Shown here piece after piece: positions 8,475 to 18,733 of a stretch of 64,000 bases of DNA. The DNA is taken from NCBI RefSeq assembly GCF_000019785.1, contig NC_010524.1, positions 2,480,001-2,544,000 on the forward strand. The letters run 5' to 3'. How positions within the stretch are numbered: the first letter of the stretch is position 1; each line of letters starts with the position of its first letter. This DNA comes from Leptothrix cholodnii SP-6 (GTDB taxonomy: Bacteria; Pseudomonadota; Gammaproteobacteria; Burkholderiales; Burkholderiaceae_C). Made by a program: the position numbers and the translations under genes. The notes under the pieces were generated by a model. That model did not search any database, was not told the origin of the DNA, and saw only the letters and a list, made by a program, of their open reading frames with translations.

Positions 8475-11400
8475 ATGCAACTCGTCAGACACGACCTCGA
8501 ATTCATCCTGCAGCAGATCTTCATCGCCGAGGCACACGCGGCCGGTGGCGACCTGCTGACCCTGGTGACCAGCCCGCTGCTGCCATACGGCCTGCGCACG
8601 GTGGACGGCAGCCACAACAACATCGTGCCCGGCCAGGAAGAGTTCGGCGCCGCCGACCGGCCGATGCCCAATGCGCTGCAGCAGTTCTTCAGAACCGCAG
8701 AAATGGGCGATGTCGACGGCCCCGGACCGGGCGGACTGGTGCAGACCACCTACGCCAACGCCACCGGCGGCCTGGTGTTCGACTCGCAACCGCGCGTCAT
8801 CAGCAACCTGATCTCCGACCAGACCATCACCAACCAGGCCGCGGTCGATGTGGCCACCCGATTTGCGGACGGTGAACCGGTGGTGATCTCCGATGAGGGC
8901 ACCTACTTCATCCAGAACGTCGCCCCTGACGAAGGCCTGTCGGCGCCGTTCAATTCGTGGTTCACGATCTTCGGCCAGTTCTTCGACCACGGCCTCGACC
9001 TGATCGGAAAGGGTGCCGGCACGGTCTTCATTCCGCTCAAGCCGGACGATCCGCTGATCGCCGGCGATGACGGCATCCTCGGCAACGCCGACGACCTGCC
9101 GCCGCAGCTGCAGTTCATGGCCCTGTCGCGCGCAGCGGCGTCGAACATCGCCCCTGGCGCCGACGGCGTGGTCGGTACCTCCGACGACGTGCGCACCTTC
9201 AGCAACTCGACCACCCCGTGGATCGACCAGAACCAGACCTACACCTCGCACGCATCGCACCAGGTGTTCCTGCGCGAGTACACGCTGGTGGGCGGACGGC
9301 CGGAGTCGACCGGTCGCCTGCTCGACGGCGCGGTCGAAGGCTCGATCGGCAACTGGGCCGAAGTGAAGGCCCAGGCGCTGATGCTGGGCATCCGGCTGAC
9401 CGACGCCGACATCGGCAACGTGCCCGTGCTGCTGACCGACGAATACGGCAAGTTCATCCCGGGCAGCAACGGCTACGCGCAGCTGGTGATGGCCAACGGC
9501 AGCATCGTCCAAGGCACTGCGGCCGGGATCCTGACCACGGGATCGGCCAAGACCGGCCACGCCTTCCTCGACGACATCGCCCACCACGCGGTCCCGGGTT
9601 TCGTCGACACCAACCGCGACGGGATCCAGAACAACGGCGAACTCTCGCAGACGCCCGATACCGACACGGGCGATGTGAACCTCGACGGCGTGGTCAACGA
9701 GGCCGACCTGACCGCAGACGACCGCATTGCCGGCACCTACGACAACGAACTGCTCGACCGTCACTTCATCACCGGCGACGGCCGTGGCAACGAGAACATC
9801 GCGCTGACCGCGGTGCACAGCGTCTTCCACTCCGAGCACAACCGGCTGGCCGAGCAGATCAAGGAACTGGCCGTCTCGAGCAACGACGTGACGTTCCTGA
9901 ACCAGTGGCTCGACACCCCGGTGGCAGCGGTTCCGACCACGCAGGCCGGCGTCGACGCGCTCAACTGGAACGGCGAGCGCCTGTTCCAGGCCGCCCGCTT
10001 CGGCACCGAAATGCAGTACCAGCACTTCGTGTTCGAGGAGTTCGCCCGCAAGGTGCAGCCGTCGATCGACGTCTTCAGCGGCTACAACAGCACCGTCGAC
10101 CCGGCCATCATGAGCGAGTTCGCCAACGTGGTGTACCGCTTCGGCCACTCGATGCTGACCGAGACGGTCGACCGCATCGACCCGCTCACCGGCGAATCGA
10201 ACCCGATCGGCCTGATCGAAGCCTTCCTGAACCCGGTCGAGTTCGGTGCCGGAACCACCACCACCGCCGAAGCCGTCGGCAACATCGTCACCGGCATGAC
10301 GCGCCAGACCGGCAACCACATCGACGAGTTCATCACCGAGGCGCTGCGCAACAACCTGGTCGGCCTGCCGCTCGACCTGGCGGCCCTGAACATCGCCCGC
10401 GGCCGCGACACCGGCATCCCCGGCCTGAACGCGGCACGTGCCATGTTCTTCGAGGACACCGGCCTGTCGAGCCTGCAGCCGTACGACAGCTGGTCCGACT
10501 TCGGCCTGGGCATCAAGAACCCCGAATCGCTGGTGAACTTCATCGCCGCCTACGGCACCGACGCCAGCATCACCGGCGCGACCTCGCTGGCTGACAAACG
10601 TGCGGCCGCGCAGGCGATCCTCGACGCCGCCGAGCTCGGTGATGCAGCCGCCCTGGCCTTCCTCGAAGGGCCCGCGGCGACCACCGGCGTCAACGACATC
10701 GACTTCTGGATCGGCGGCCTGGCCGAAGTCACGCAGCCCTTCGGCGGCATGCTCGGCACGACCTTCGACTACGTCTTCTCGACCACCCTGCTGCAGCTGC
10801 AGAACAACGACCGCCTCTACTACCTGGCCCGCACCGCCGGCCTGAACGTGCTGACGCAGCTCGAAGAAGGATCGCTCGCCGAGCTGGTGATGCGCAACTC
10901 GACGGCCAAGCACCTGCCGGGCGACATCTTCTCGACGCCGACCTACATCTTCGAAGTCGGCACGATGAACCCGACCGGGCGCCCCCTGTCGGACGACCCG
11001 AGCACGCCCGACGTCAACGAATCGCTGCTGCTGACGCGCATGGCCGACGGCACCATCCGCTATGCCGGTGCCGAGCACATCCTGATGGGCGGCACCGATG
11101 GCGCCGACCGCCTGCGCGCCGGTGCCGGTGACGACACCCTGCACGGCGACGCCGGCAACGACCGGCTCGAGGGCGGCGCCGGCAACGACTTCTTCTTTGC
11201 CGGCGAAGGCGACGACATCCTCACCGACAGCTTCGGTGACGACAACATGAAGGGCCAGGGCGGCAACGACGTCATCAGCAACAGCGGCGGCTTCGACCTG
11301 CTGTTCGGCGGCGACGGCAAGGACTTCATCCTCGGCGGCCAGGGCGATGCCGAATCCTTCGGTGGCCACGGTGACGACTTCATCCACGCCGGCACCGGCA

Positions 11401-13427
11401 TCAACACCGTCTTCGGCGATTCCGGCAACGACTGGATCGAAGGCGGCGACGGCGCCGACCTGCTGCAGGGCGACAACGGCGACCCGTTCCAGCAGAGCAC
11501 CATCATCGGCCACGACGTGCTGCTCGGCGACGGCAACGACGACTACGACTCCGAGTCGGGCGACGACATCATGTTCGGCACACCGGGCACCAACCGGGCC
11601 GAAGGCATGCTGGGCTTCGACTGGGTGACCTACGCCCGCTCGACCGAACTGGTCGACGCCGACCTGAACCGCACCGCGCTGCTGCCGCCCGACCTCGACA
11701 ACATCAACGACCGCTTCGACAACGTCGAGGGCCTGTCGGGCTGGAACGGCAACGACCTGCTCAAGGGCAGCAGCCTGCTCGATGTCGACCTCGACGGCCA
11801 TCGGCTCGACGCCGCCGGCGTGGCACGCATCGCCGGCCTGGGCAACGTGCTGGGCGCCAGCAACGTCATCAGCCCCGACGGCCTGATCCACCTCAACGGC
11901 GACATCCTGCTCGGCGGCGGCGGCGCAGACATCATCGAAGGCCGCGAGGGTGACGACGTCATCGACGGCGACGCCTGGCTGAACGTGCGCATCAGCGTGC
12001 GGGCGGCCAACAACCCGAACCTGGAAATCGCCAGCCACAACAGCATGGCCGGCCTGACCGCGAGCATGCTCAACGGCAGCATCAACCCGGGCCAGCTGGT
12101 GATCGTGCGCGAGATCCTGAACACCGCCGGCGTCGGTGACGTGGCCGTGTTCACCGGCGCACGTGCCGACTACACCATCGGCGCGCTGCAAGCCGATGGC
12201 AGCCGGCTCGTCACCGACAACGTCGGAACCGACGGCGTCGACCGGATCCGCAACATCGAGATCCTGCGTTTCAGCGATGGCGACCTGCTCATCGGCGGGG
12301 GCAACGCGGCAGCCACCGGCACCCCGACGATCACCGACACCACGCCGACCGAAGGCAGCGCCACCACGGTGCTGACCAACACCATCGGCGACACCAACGG
12401 CCTGGGCACCTTCAGCTTCCAGTGGCAGACCTCGCCGGACGGCACCCCTGGTTCGGTATGGACCAACGTGGGCACCAACACGGCCGCATTCACCCCTGCG
12501 CAGGCCCAGGTCGGCCAGTTCCTGCGGGTGACGGTGAGCTTCACCGACGGACAGGGCAACCTCGAGTCGCTCACGTCGGCGCCCACCTCCGTGATCGGCG
12601 ACCTGTTCGGTGGCACGGCCGCTGCCGACGTCTTCAACGGCACGGCCGGCGCGGACAACGCCGCGGGCGCCGGTGCGGCAGACACCCTCAACGGGCAGGC
12701 CGGCAACGACACCCTCAACGGTGGCGCAGGCAACGACACCCTCAACGGTGGCACGGGTGCCGACAGCATGACCGGTGGCGGTGGCAATGACACTTTCTTG
12801 GTCGATGACGCCGGTGACGTGGTCGTCGAGGGCAACGGCGGCGGCACGGACACCGTGCAGGTGCAGTCGCTGCTGAATGCCTTCACGCTGGCAGCCAACT
12901 TCGAGAACCTGCTGGTCGTCGGCGCCACCAACTTCGCCGGAACGGGCAACGGAGTCGGCAACACATTGACCGGCGGTACCGGCGGCGACACGCTCAGCGG
13001 CCTCGGCGGCGCGGACGTGCTCAACGGCGGCGACGGCAACGACGTGCTGCTGGGCGGCGCAGGTGCGGACGACCTGACCGGTGGCGTGGGTGCGGACACG
13101 ATGACCGGCGGTGCCGGCGCAGACAACTTCATCTACACCAACGTCGACCAATCGACTGCGGCGCTGCGCGACCTCATCATCGACTTCGGCGCCACCGACG
13201 ACATCGACCTGGGCGCGATCGACGCCAATGCAGGCACCGTCGCCAATAACGCCTTCTCGTTCATCGGCACGGCGGCGTTCGGCGCCAACGCGACCGGTCA
13301 GTTGCGCTACTCCTTCGTCGGTGCCAACACCTTGGTCGAGGCGTCCAACGACGCCGACGCGGTGGCCGAGTTCTCGTTGCTGCTGCAGGGCAACCTGAAC
13401 CTGGTCGCCGGCCAGTTCGTGGTGTAA
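8475..13427 (+). CDS. Secreted animal-type heme peroxidase with RTX calcium-binding repeats
   Basis: This 1650-residue protein has a peroxidase domain in about residues 100-800. The distal His172 lies in FGQFFDHGLDL, the Arg437/Glu440 pair in RGNENIALT is followed by the helix ending HSEHNRLAEQ, and the proximal His558 lies in YRFGHSML. RTX nonapeptide repeats (GGxGxDxLx) occur at about residues 868-1005, 1145-1165 and 1376-1552; a beta-sandwich-like stretch lies around 1285-1375. There is no Sec signal, and the C-terminus is a typical type I export signal region. The next three genes encode the exporter. Related bacterial proteins include MopA, linked to manganese oxidation in Aurantimonas and Erythrobacter; that function is inference here. 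Haem binding and calcium-driven folding outside the cell are expected from the families. Confidence 0.93.
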   Translation: MQLVRHDLEFILQQIFIAEAHAAGGDLLTLVTSPLLPYGLRTVDGSHNNIVPGQEEFGAADRPMPNALQQFFRTAEMGDVDGPGPGGLVQTTYANATGGLVFDSQPRVISNLISDQTITNQAAVDVATRFADGEPVVISDEGTYFIQNVAPDEGLSAPFNSWFTIFGQFFDHGLDLIGKGAGTVFIPLKPDDPLIAGDDGILGNADDLPPQLQFMALSRAAASNIAPGADGVVGTSDDVRTFSNSTTPWIDQNQTYTSHASHQVFLREYTLVGGRPESTGRLLDGAVEGSIGNWAEVKAQALMLGIRLTDADIGNVPVLLTDEYGKFIPGSNGYAQLVMANGSIVQGTAAGILTTGSAKTGHAFLDDIAHHAVPGFVDTNRDGIQNNGELSQTPDTDTGDVNLDGVVNEADLTADDRIAGTYDNELLDRHFITGDGRGNENIALTAVHSVFHSEHNRLAEQIKELAVSSNDVTFLNQWLDTPVAAVPTTQAGVDALNWNGERLFQAARFGTEMQYQHFVFEEFARKVQPSIDVFSGYNSTVDPAIMSEFANVVYRFGHSMLTETVDRIDPLTGESNPIGLIEAFLNPVEFGAGTTTTAEAVGNIVTGMTRQTGNHIDEFITEALRNNLVGLPLDLAALNIARGRDTGIPGLNAARAMFFEDTGLSSLQPYDSWSDFGLGIKNPESLVNFIAAYGTDASITGATSLADKRAAAQAILDAAELGDAAALAFLEGPAATTGVNDIDFWIGGLAEVTQPFGGMLGTTFDYVFSTTLLQLQNNDRLYYLARTAGLNVLTQLEEGSLAELVMRNSTAKHLPGDIFSTPTYIFEVGTMNPTGRPLSDDPSTPDVNESLLLTRMADGTIRYAGAEHILMGGTDGADRLRAGAGDDTLHGDAGNDRLEGGAGNDFFFAGEGDDILTDSFGDDNMKGQGGNDVISNSGGFDLLFGGDGKDFILGGQGDAESFGGHGDDFIHAGTGINTVFGDSGNDWIEGGDGADLLQGDNGDPFQQSTIIGHDVLLGDGNDDYDSESGDDIMFGTPGTNRAEGMLGFDWVTYARSTELVDADLNRTALLPPDLDNINDRFDNVEGLSGWNGNDLLKGSSLLDVDLDGHRLDAAGVARIAGLGNVLGASNVISPDGLIHLNGDILLGGGGADIIEGREGDDVIDGDAWLNVRISVRAANNPNLEIASHNSMAGLTASMLNGSINPGQLVIVREILNTAGVGDVAVFTGARADYTIGALQADGSRLVTDNVGTDGVDRIRNIEILRFSDGDLLIGGGNAAATGTPTITDTTPTEGSATTVLTNTIGDTNGLGTFSFQWQTSPDGTPGSVWTNVGTNTAAFTPAQAQVGQFLRVTVSFTDGQGNLESLTSAPTSVIGDLFGGTAAADVFNGTAGADNAAGAGAADTLNGQAGNDTLNGGAGNDTLNGGTGADSMTGGGGNDTFLVDDAGDVVVEGNGGGTDTVQVQSLLNAFTLAANFENLLVVGATNFAGTGNGVGNTLTGGTGGDTLSGLGGADVLNGGDGNDVLLGGAGADDLTGGVGADTMTGGAGADNFIYTNVDQSTAALRDLIIDFGATDDIDLGAIDANAGTVANNAFSFIGTAAFGANATGQLRYSFVGANTLVEASNDADAVAEFSLLLQGNLNLVAGQFVV

Positions 13428-13434
13428 GCAAGCA

Positions 13435-13468
13435 CCCGCCACGGCGCAGCGCTGCCGTGGCGGGTTTT
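13435..13468 (+). terminator. Rho-independent terminator after the peroxidase gene
   Basis: A perfect 11-bp stem CCCGCCACGGC/GCCGTGGCGGG with an 8-base loop is followed by TTTTCCGTTT. It would end or attenuate transcription between the abundant substrate and its exporter genes, a usual arrangement for type I systems. Confidence 0.8.
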
Positions 13469-13494
13469 CCGTTTCATCTTCAGGGGCCATCAAG

Positions 13495-15039
13495 ATGAAC
13501 CAGAACCGAACCCGGCCCCCGATGCGCACGCACATGGCCACGCTGTGCACGGCCGTGCTGCAGATCGGCTTGATGCACGACGCGACGGCGCAAGCGGCAC
13601 GCACGGAGGCGGCCACCGACCTGGCGCAGGCCGCCCCCCCACGCACGGCGGCAACCGAGCAGTCGGCCTACGGCGAACAGCAGGCCCAGTGGCTGCTGAA
13701 GATGCTCGAGGCGCCGCCGCAGGCCAGCCAGAACGCGGCCCTCGCGCTGCTGCGCCAGCGCGTGCTGGCGGTGGTGCTCGAACACCCCGAGTCCCGCGCC
13801 GCCGGCGCCTCGTTGCGCGGCGCCCAGGCGTCCACCCGCGAGGCCCGCTCGGCCAAGCGGCCGCAACTCGAGCTCGACGCCGAGACCGGCTATCGCCACA
13901 GCGACCCCAGCACCCTCACCCAGAACCCGCAGCGCCGCCACGAGACCGGCAGCGTCGGGCTGACGCTGCGCCAGAGCGTCTACGACTTCGGCGCCAACGA
14001 CGCGGCGATTGCAGCATCCGAGGAGTTCGCCGCCGGCGTGGCCGCACGGGCCGACGGCCGGCGCGGCGACCTGGCCCTGCGCGCCGTGCAGGCCACGCTC
14101 GACCTGCTGCGCGCGCGCCAGCTGCTCGACCTCGCCCGCATCAACCTGCAGGCGCGCGAGGAGATGGTGCGCTACCTCAACAGCCGCTACGAACTCGGCG
14201 GCGGCACCGTCAGCGATGTCTGGCGGGCGCAGTCGCGGCTGGCCGACGCCCGCGGCGCGCTGGCCCAGGCACAGGCCCGCGAACGCTCGAACGCGGCGAT
14301 CTACCGCGAGCTGTTCGCCCACGCGCCCGACGACACGCTCGATCTCGCCCTGCCGCCGCCGCAGGACACCCGGGCCCTGATGAGCGCACCGCTGCAGTCG
14401 GTGCAGGATTTCGCCGCGCTGCGCGGTGCCGCCGCCGCGCTGCGCACCGCCGAGCAGGAGCTCGAGGCCACCCGCCGGCGCGACAAGCCGCGTGTCAACC
14501 TCGAACTCGGCGCCCAGCGCCGCGACCTGATCGGCCGCGGCAGCCCCGGCACCGACTGGCAGGCCAGCCTGGTGCTGCGCCACAGCTTCTACAGCGGGGG
14601 GGGCGACGACGCCCGCGTCGACCAGGCGCAGGCCCGCATCAACGAGGCCGACGAGCAGCTGCGCAACACCCGCCTGCAGCTCGAACGCGCGCTGCTGCAG
14701 GCCCTCAACGACGACGCCGTCGGCACCGAGCTGCTGGCGGCGCGGCGCGACGCCGTGCGGCTGGCGGTCGACGCGCTGCGCGGCGTGCGCGAGCAGTTCG
14801 CCAACCGCCGCGGCAGCCTGCTCGACCTGCTGAACGCACAGGACGTGCTGCACGGCGCCGGCCTCGAATGGGTCGATGCCCAGCTCGGCCAGGCGCTGGC
14901 GAAATGGCGGGTGGCGTACTTCAGCGCCGCGCTGCTGCCGTGGCTCGGGCTCGAGCCGCAGAGCGCCCATGCCCATGCCGACGCCGGCCCACCGCCGTCG
15001 GCGCACGTCTCGCCCTCGCTCGCCGCCGGCAGCCGCTGA
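13495..15039 (+). CDS. TolC-family outer membrane channel of a type I secretion system
   Basis: The 514-residue protein has an N-terminal signal peptide (cleavage probably near TAQAA, residue 33) and two long alpha-helical, Ala/Arg/Gln-rich halves with the repeated pattern of TolC-type proteins: the segments SVGLTLRQSVYDFG and ASLVLRHSFYSGG occupy equivalent strands of the two repeats. It should form the trimeric channel across the outer membrane. It lies between the RTX peroxidase and the ABC transporter gene, so the substrate is almost surely the peroxidase. The tail after residue 495 is Pro/Ala-rich and disordered. Confidence 0.9.
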   Translation: MNQNRTRPPMRTHMATLCTAVLQIGLMHDATAQAARTEAATDLAQAAPPRTAATEQSAYGEQQAQWLLKMLEAPPQASQNAALALLRQRVLAVVLEHPESRAAGASLRGAQASTREARSAKRPQLELDAETGYRHSDPSTLTQNPQRRHETGSVGLTLRQSVYDFGANDAAIAASEEFAAGVAARADGRRGDLALRAVQATLDLLRARQLLDLARINLQAREEMVRYLNSRYELGGGTVSDVWRAQSRLADARGALAQAQARERSNAAIYRELFAHAPDDTLDLALPPPQDTRALMSAPLQSVQDFAALRGAAAALRTAEQELEATRRRDKPRVNLELGAQRRDLIGRGSPGTDWQASLVLRHSFYSGGGDDARVDQAQARINEADEQLRNTRLQLERALLQALNDDAVGTELLAARRDAVRLAVDALRGVREQFANRRGSLLDLLNAQDVLHGAGLEWVDAQLGQALAKWRVAYFSAALLPWLGLEPQSAHAHADAGPPPSAHVSPSLAAGSR

Positions 15040-15080
15040 TCCCATCGATCGCCCCGCATCACGAACCACGGTGAACCGCC

Positions 15081-17300
15081 ATGACAGCCATGCTGCACGC
15101 CACCCGCACCGACTCTCCCGCGCCGGCCAGCGCCGTCGTCACCCCGCTGCCGACGCCTGCGGCCTCGCCCGCACCGCCGGTGGCCGACAGCCTGCGGACC
15201 TGCCTGCTGTTCCTGCTCGAGCACCACGGCCGGCCGCTGTCGGCGGCGGCCTTGCGCGCGATGGTGGCGCGACCCGACGAGAGCTGGCAGATCGACGACT
15301 TTGTCGATGCGATCGAGAGCCTCGGCTTCGCGACCCGCACCGCCCGTGCCGATGAGCCACCCGAGCCGGCACCGAACGAGCCGCTGCTGCTGATCGGCGT
15401 CGACGGCGAGGCCAACGTGCTGCTGGGTCGGCGCGGCAACGACCGCATCGAGAACTGGGAGGTCTACCTCAGCGCCACCCGCAAGGTGGTGCAGCTCACC
15501 CGCGCCGAGCTGCTGGCCCGCCACGGCGGCCAGGTGGTGCAGGTGCGCCCGCCGCAGCGGGTCGCCGGCACAGACGCCGGCGCGCCGCGCGGGCGCCACG
15601 GCCACTGGTTCTGGGGCCCGAACCTGGTCGCCAGGGCGCTCTACGGGCGGGCCATCGTGGCCTCGGTGGTGACCAGCCTGTTCGCGCTGGCGTCGTCGAT
15701 CTTCACGATGATCGTCTACGACCGCGTGATCCCCAACAACGCCGTCGAGACGCTCTGGGCGATGCTGTTCGGCGTCGGCATCGTGTTCCTGTCGGACTTC
15801 GCGATCCGCAACGTGCGCGGCTATTTCCTCGACATGGCCGGCGGGCGCGCCGACGTCGAGATCGCCGACACCGTGTTCGACCACGTGCTCGACCTCGACA
15901 TGCGCGCCCAGCGCGGCCCCACCGGCAGCCTGGCCAGCATCCTGAAAGAGTACGAGACCATCCGCGACTTCGCCACCTCGGCCACGCTGACCACGCTGAT
16001 CGACATCCCGTTCGCCTTGCTGTTCATCGTCGTGCTGTACTGGATCGGCGGTCCGATGGCCTGGGTGCCGGTGGTGGCGATCCCGCTGATGGTGCTGGCC
16101 GGCCTGCTGCTGCAGCCCAACCTGAAGCGCCAGTCGCAGATGAGCCACGACGACAGCCAGACCAAGCAGGCGGTGCTGGTCGAGACCCTGGCCGGGTTGG
16201 AGACCATCAAGTCGCTCGGTGCCGGCGCGGTGATGCGCCGGCGCTGGCAGGACGCCGTGATCCACCAGGCCCGCATCAGCATGAATGCCCGCCTGCTCGC
16301 GCAGCTGGCGGGCAACTGGGCCAACCTCGTGATGATGGGCTCGCAGGTCGCGGTGGTGACGGTGGGCGTGTACCTGGCGGCCGACGGCCAGGTCGGCTCG
16401 GGCGCGATCGTGGCGGCCACCATCCTGTGCGGCCGGGCGGTGCAGCCGCTGGCGCAGCTGTCGCAGCTGCTGATCCGTCTCAACCAGTCGATGGCCAGCT
16501 ACCGCTCGCTGGCGCGCGTGATGGCGATGCCGCGCGAGCACATGCCCGGCCAGCAGACGATGGCGCACGACCGCCTGGGCGGCTCGATCGAGCTGCGCGA
16601 GGTCAGCTTCAGGTACCCCGGCAACGACACGCCGGTGCTCGACAAGGTCTCGCTGCGCATCGCCGCCGGCGAGCGGGTGGCCATCATCGGGCGGGTCGGC
16701 TCGGGCAAGACCACCCTCATCAAGATGCTGCTCGGCCTGTACCGGCCCGACGAAGGCCACCTGCTGGTGGGCGGCGTCGACGTGCGCCAGATCGACACCG
16801 CCGACCTGCGCCGCAACGTCGGCTCGGTGCTGCAGGACGTCTGGCTGATGTCGGGCTCGGTGCGCGACAACATCGCCCTCGGCGCCGAGCGCCCGAGCGA
16901 CGACGCCGTGCGCCACGCCGCCGGCCTGGCCGGCTCGCACGAGTTCATCTCGCAGCACCCGCAGGGCTACCAGATGCGGGTCGGCGAAGGCGGCATGGGC
17001 CTGTCGGGCGGCCAGCGCCAGTCGATCGCGATGGCCCGCGCGCTGATCGGCGACGCGCCGATCCTGGTGCTCGACGAGCCCACCAGCGCGATGGACCCGG
17101 CCGCCGAGCGGCAGCTGCTCGACCGCCTCAAGACCGAGCTGCAAGGCCGCACCGTGCTGCTGGTGACGCACAAGCCGTCGATGCTGGCGCTGGTCGACAA
17201 GGTGATCGTGCTCGACGGCGGCCGGATCGTCGCGGCCGGCCCGCGCGACCAGATCATGCGCATGCAGTCGCCCGCGGGCACGCAGAAGGAGGCCGCGTGA
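15081..17300 (+). CDS. Type I secretion ABC transporter (permease and ATPase)
   Basis: The 739-residue protein has an N-terminal C39-like domain (about residues 30-135) that does not show the intact protease signature, as in transporters of RTX substrates without a cleaved leader; then a six-helix membrane domain (about 180-460) and an ATPase domain. Visible motifs are Walker A GRVGSGKT (537-544), the signature LSGGQ (641-645) and Walker B ILVLDEP (661-667). It should form the inner-membrane motor for export of the RTX peroxidase. Its stop codon overlaps the start of the HlyD-like gene (TGATG), so the two are translationally coupled. Confidence 0.93.
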   Translation: MTAMLHATRTDSPAPASAVVTPLPTPAASPAPPVADSLRTCLLFLLEHHGRPLSAAALRAMVARPDESWQIDDFVDAIESLGFATRTARADEPPEPAPNEPLLLIGVDGEANVLLGRRGNDRIENWEVYLSATRKVVQLTRAELLARHGGQVVQVRPPQRVAGTDAGAPRGRHGHWFWGPNLVARALYGRAIVASVVTSLFALASSIFTMIVYDRVIPNNAVETLWAMLFGVGIVFLSDFAIRNVRGYFLDMAGGRADVEIADTVFDHVLDLDMRAQRGPTGSLASILKEYETIRDFATSATLTTLIDIPFALLFIVVLYWIGGPMAWVPVVAIPLMVLAGLLLQPNLKRQSQMSHDDSQTKQAVLVETLAGLETIKSLGAGAVMRRRWQDAVIHQARISMNARLLAQLAGNWANLVMMGSQVAVVTVGVYLAADGQVGSGAIVAATILCGRAVQPLAQLSQLLIRLNQSMASYRSLARVMAMPREHMPGQQTMAHDRLGGSIELREVSFRYPGNDTPVLDKVSLRIAAGERVAIIGRVGSGKTTLIKMLLGLYRPDEGHLLVGGVDVRQIDTADLRRNVGSVLQDVWLMSGSVRDNIALGAERPSDDAVRHAAGLAGSHEFISQHPQGYQMRVGEGGMGLSGGQRQSIAMARALIGDAPILVLDEPTSAMDPAAERQLLDRLKTELQGRTVLLVTHKPSMLALVDKVIVLDGGRIVAAGPRDQIMRMQSPAGTQKEAA

Positions 17301-18706
17301 TGCACGACCCGACGCAGGACAACCCGAAGCAGGACGACGCCATGCAGGACACACCGCCCCCGGACATCGCCTCGACCACCGCCGTGCACCCGGCACAGGC
17401 GCCGCGCCGGCGCCGCGACACCGTCTCGAACGCCACCCGCATGGGCGAGGTGTCGCGGGCCTCGAGCCTGCTGCTGCTGACCATCACCGCCGGCTTCGTG
17501 GCACTGGCCGGCTGGGCCTCGGTGGCCGAGATCGACACGGTGGCGCAGGCCCTCGGCAAGGTCATCCCGTCGGCCAAGGTGCAGATGGTGCAGAGCCTGG
17601 AGGGCGGCATCGTGCAGGAGATCCACGTCAAGACCGGCCAGGCGGTCGAGGCCGGCGACCTGCTGGTGTCGCTGAGCCAGACGCAGGTCGATGCCGACTT
17701 CCAGTCGCGCCAGCAGCAGGCCCTGACGCACCAGGCCCGGGTCGCCCGGCTGCAGGCCGAGGCCGATGGCCGCGAGCCGATGTTCGCGACCGAGCTGCAG
17801 CGCCAGCACCCGCAGAACGTGGCGGTCGAGCAGGCCGCGTTCCGCAGCCGGCAGGCCGAGCAGCAGGCGCAGGCGCGCATGCTCGACGCCCAAGTGCTGC
17901 AGAAACGCGCCGAGCTCGACGAATCGCGCAACGCCATGCAGACCGCGCAGCGCTCGCTGCAGACCGCCCGCGACGAGCGCGTGATGGTGCAGAAGCTGGT
18001 CGACCAGGGGCTCGAGCCGCGCATCGAACTGGTCCGCCTCGACCGCCAGATCGCCGAGGCCGAGGGCCGCTACGCCGGCGCGCAGGTGGCGATCGAGCGC
18101 ACCGAGCAGGCCATCCTCGAGACCAGCGCCCGCCGCGACAGCGTGCAGCGCCAGTTCCGCGCCCAGGCGCGCGATGAGCTGAATCGCGCGCTGGCCGATC
18201 TGCGCAGCCTGGCGCCCGCCATGCCGGCGCTCGAAGACCGGGTCGAGCGCACGGCGCTGCGCGCGCCGGTGCGTGGCGTCGTCAACCGGGTGTTCGTCAA
18301 CAGCGTGGGTGGCGTGACACGGCCCGGCGATCCGGTGGTGGAGCTGGTGCCGGTGGAGGACAAGCTGGTGGTCGAGGCCAAGGTCGACCCGCGCGACATC
18401 GGATTCGTGCGCGTCGGCCAGGATGCGCGCGTCAAGCTGACCGCCTACGACTACGCGATCTACGGCGCCATGCCCGCCAAGGTGGTGCAGGTGGGCGCCG
18501 ACGCCATCACCAACGACCGCGGCGACAGCCACTACATCGTGCACATCGAGACCAGCCAGGCGGCGGTCAAGTCGCTCGGCCAGGAGCTGCCGATGCTGGC
18601 GGGCATGCAGGCGCAGAGCGACATCGTCACCGGCTCCAAGACGGTGATGAACTACCTGCTCAAGCCGCTGGTGGGCGTGCGCGAGAACGCCTTCCGCGAG
18701 CGCTGA
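17300..18706 (+). CDS. HlyD-family periplasmic adaptor of type I secretion
   Basis: The ATG at 17300 overlaps the previous stop codon and gives 468 residues. A cytoplasmic N-terminus of about 55 residues, polar and Pro/Asp-rich, precedes one transmembrane helix (SLLLLTITAGFVALAG). Then come a lipoyl half-motif (VQSLEGGIVQEIHVKTGQ), a long coiled-coil hairpin, the second lipoyl half (LRAPVRGVVNRVFV) and a beta-barrel domain. Such adaptors bridge the ABC transporter and the TolC channel. This is the last gene of the secretion operon; the convergent DUF3422 gene ends 27 bases later. Confidence 0.92.
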   Translation: MHDPTQDNPKQDDAMQDTPPPDIASTTAVHPAQAPRRRRDTVSNATRMGEVSRASSLLLLTITAGFVALAGWASVAEIDTVAQALGKVIPSAKVQMVQSLEGGIVQEIHVKTGQAVEAGDLLVSLSQTQVDADFQSRQQQALTHQARVARLQAEADGREPMFATELQRQHPQNVAVEQAAFRSRQAEQQAQARMLDAQVLQKRAELDESRNAMQTAQRSLQTARDERVMVQKLVDQGLEPRIELVRLDRQIAEAEGRYAGAQVAIERTEQAILETSARRDSVQRQFRAQARDELNRALADLRSLAPAMPALEDRVERTALRAPVRGVVNRVFVNSVGGVTRPGDPVVELVPVEDKLVVEAKVDPRDIGFVRVGQDARVKLTAYDYAIYGAMPAKVVQVGADAITNDRGDSHYIVHIETSQAAVKSLGQELPMLAGMQAQSDIVTGSKTVMNYLLKPLVGVRENAFRER

Positions 18707-18733
18707 TCGGCGGGTGATCCGAAAGCGCCGGCC

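Noticed and set aside
11080..13130. Tandem repeats that could be a CRISPR or satellite array
   Set aside because: The repeats are degenerate 27-base units coding GGxGxDxLx; they are RTX protein repeats, without spacers.
8454..13646. A 1730-codon open frame antisense to the peroxidase gene
   Set aside because: The translation is low-complexity (Val, Gly, Ala, Arg) and mirrors the GC-rich sense codons; the sense frame has clear peroxidase and RTX motifs. Other long antisense frames (4875-7016, 14589-17396, 20655-23393, 28073-31606, 48890-50536) fail for the same reason.
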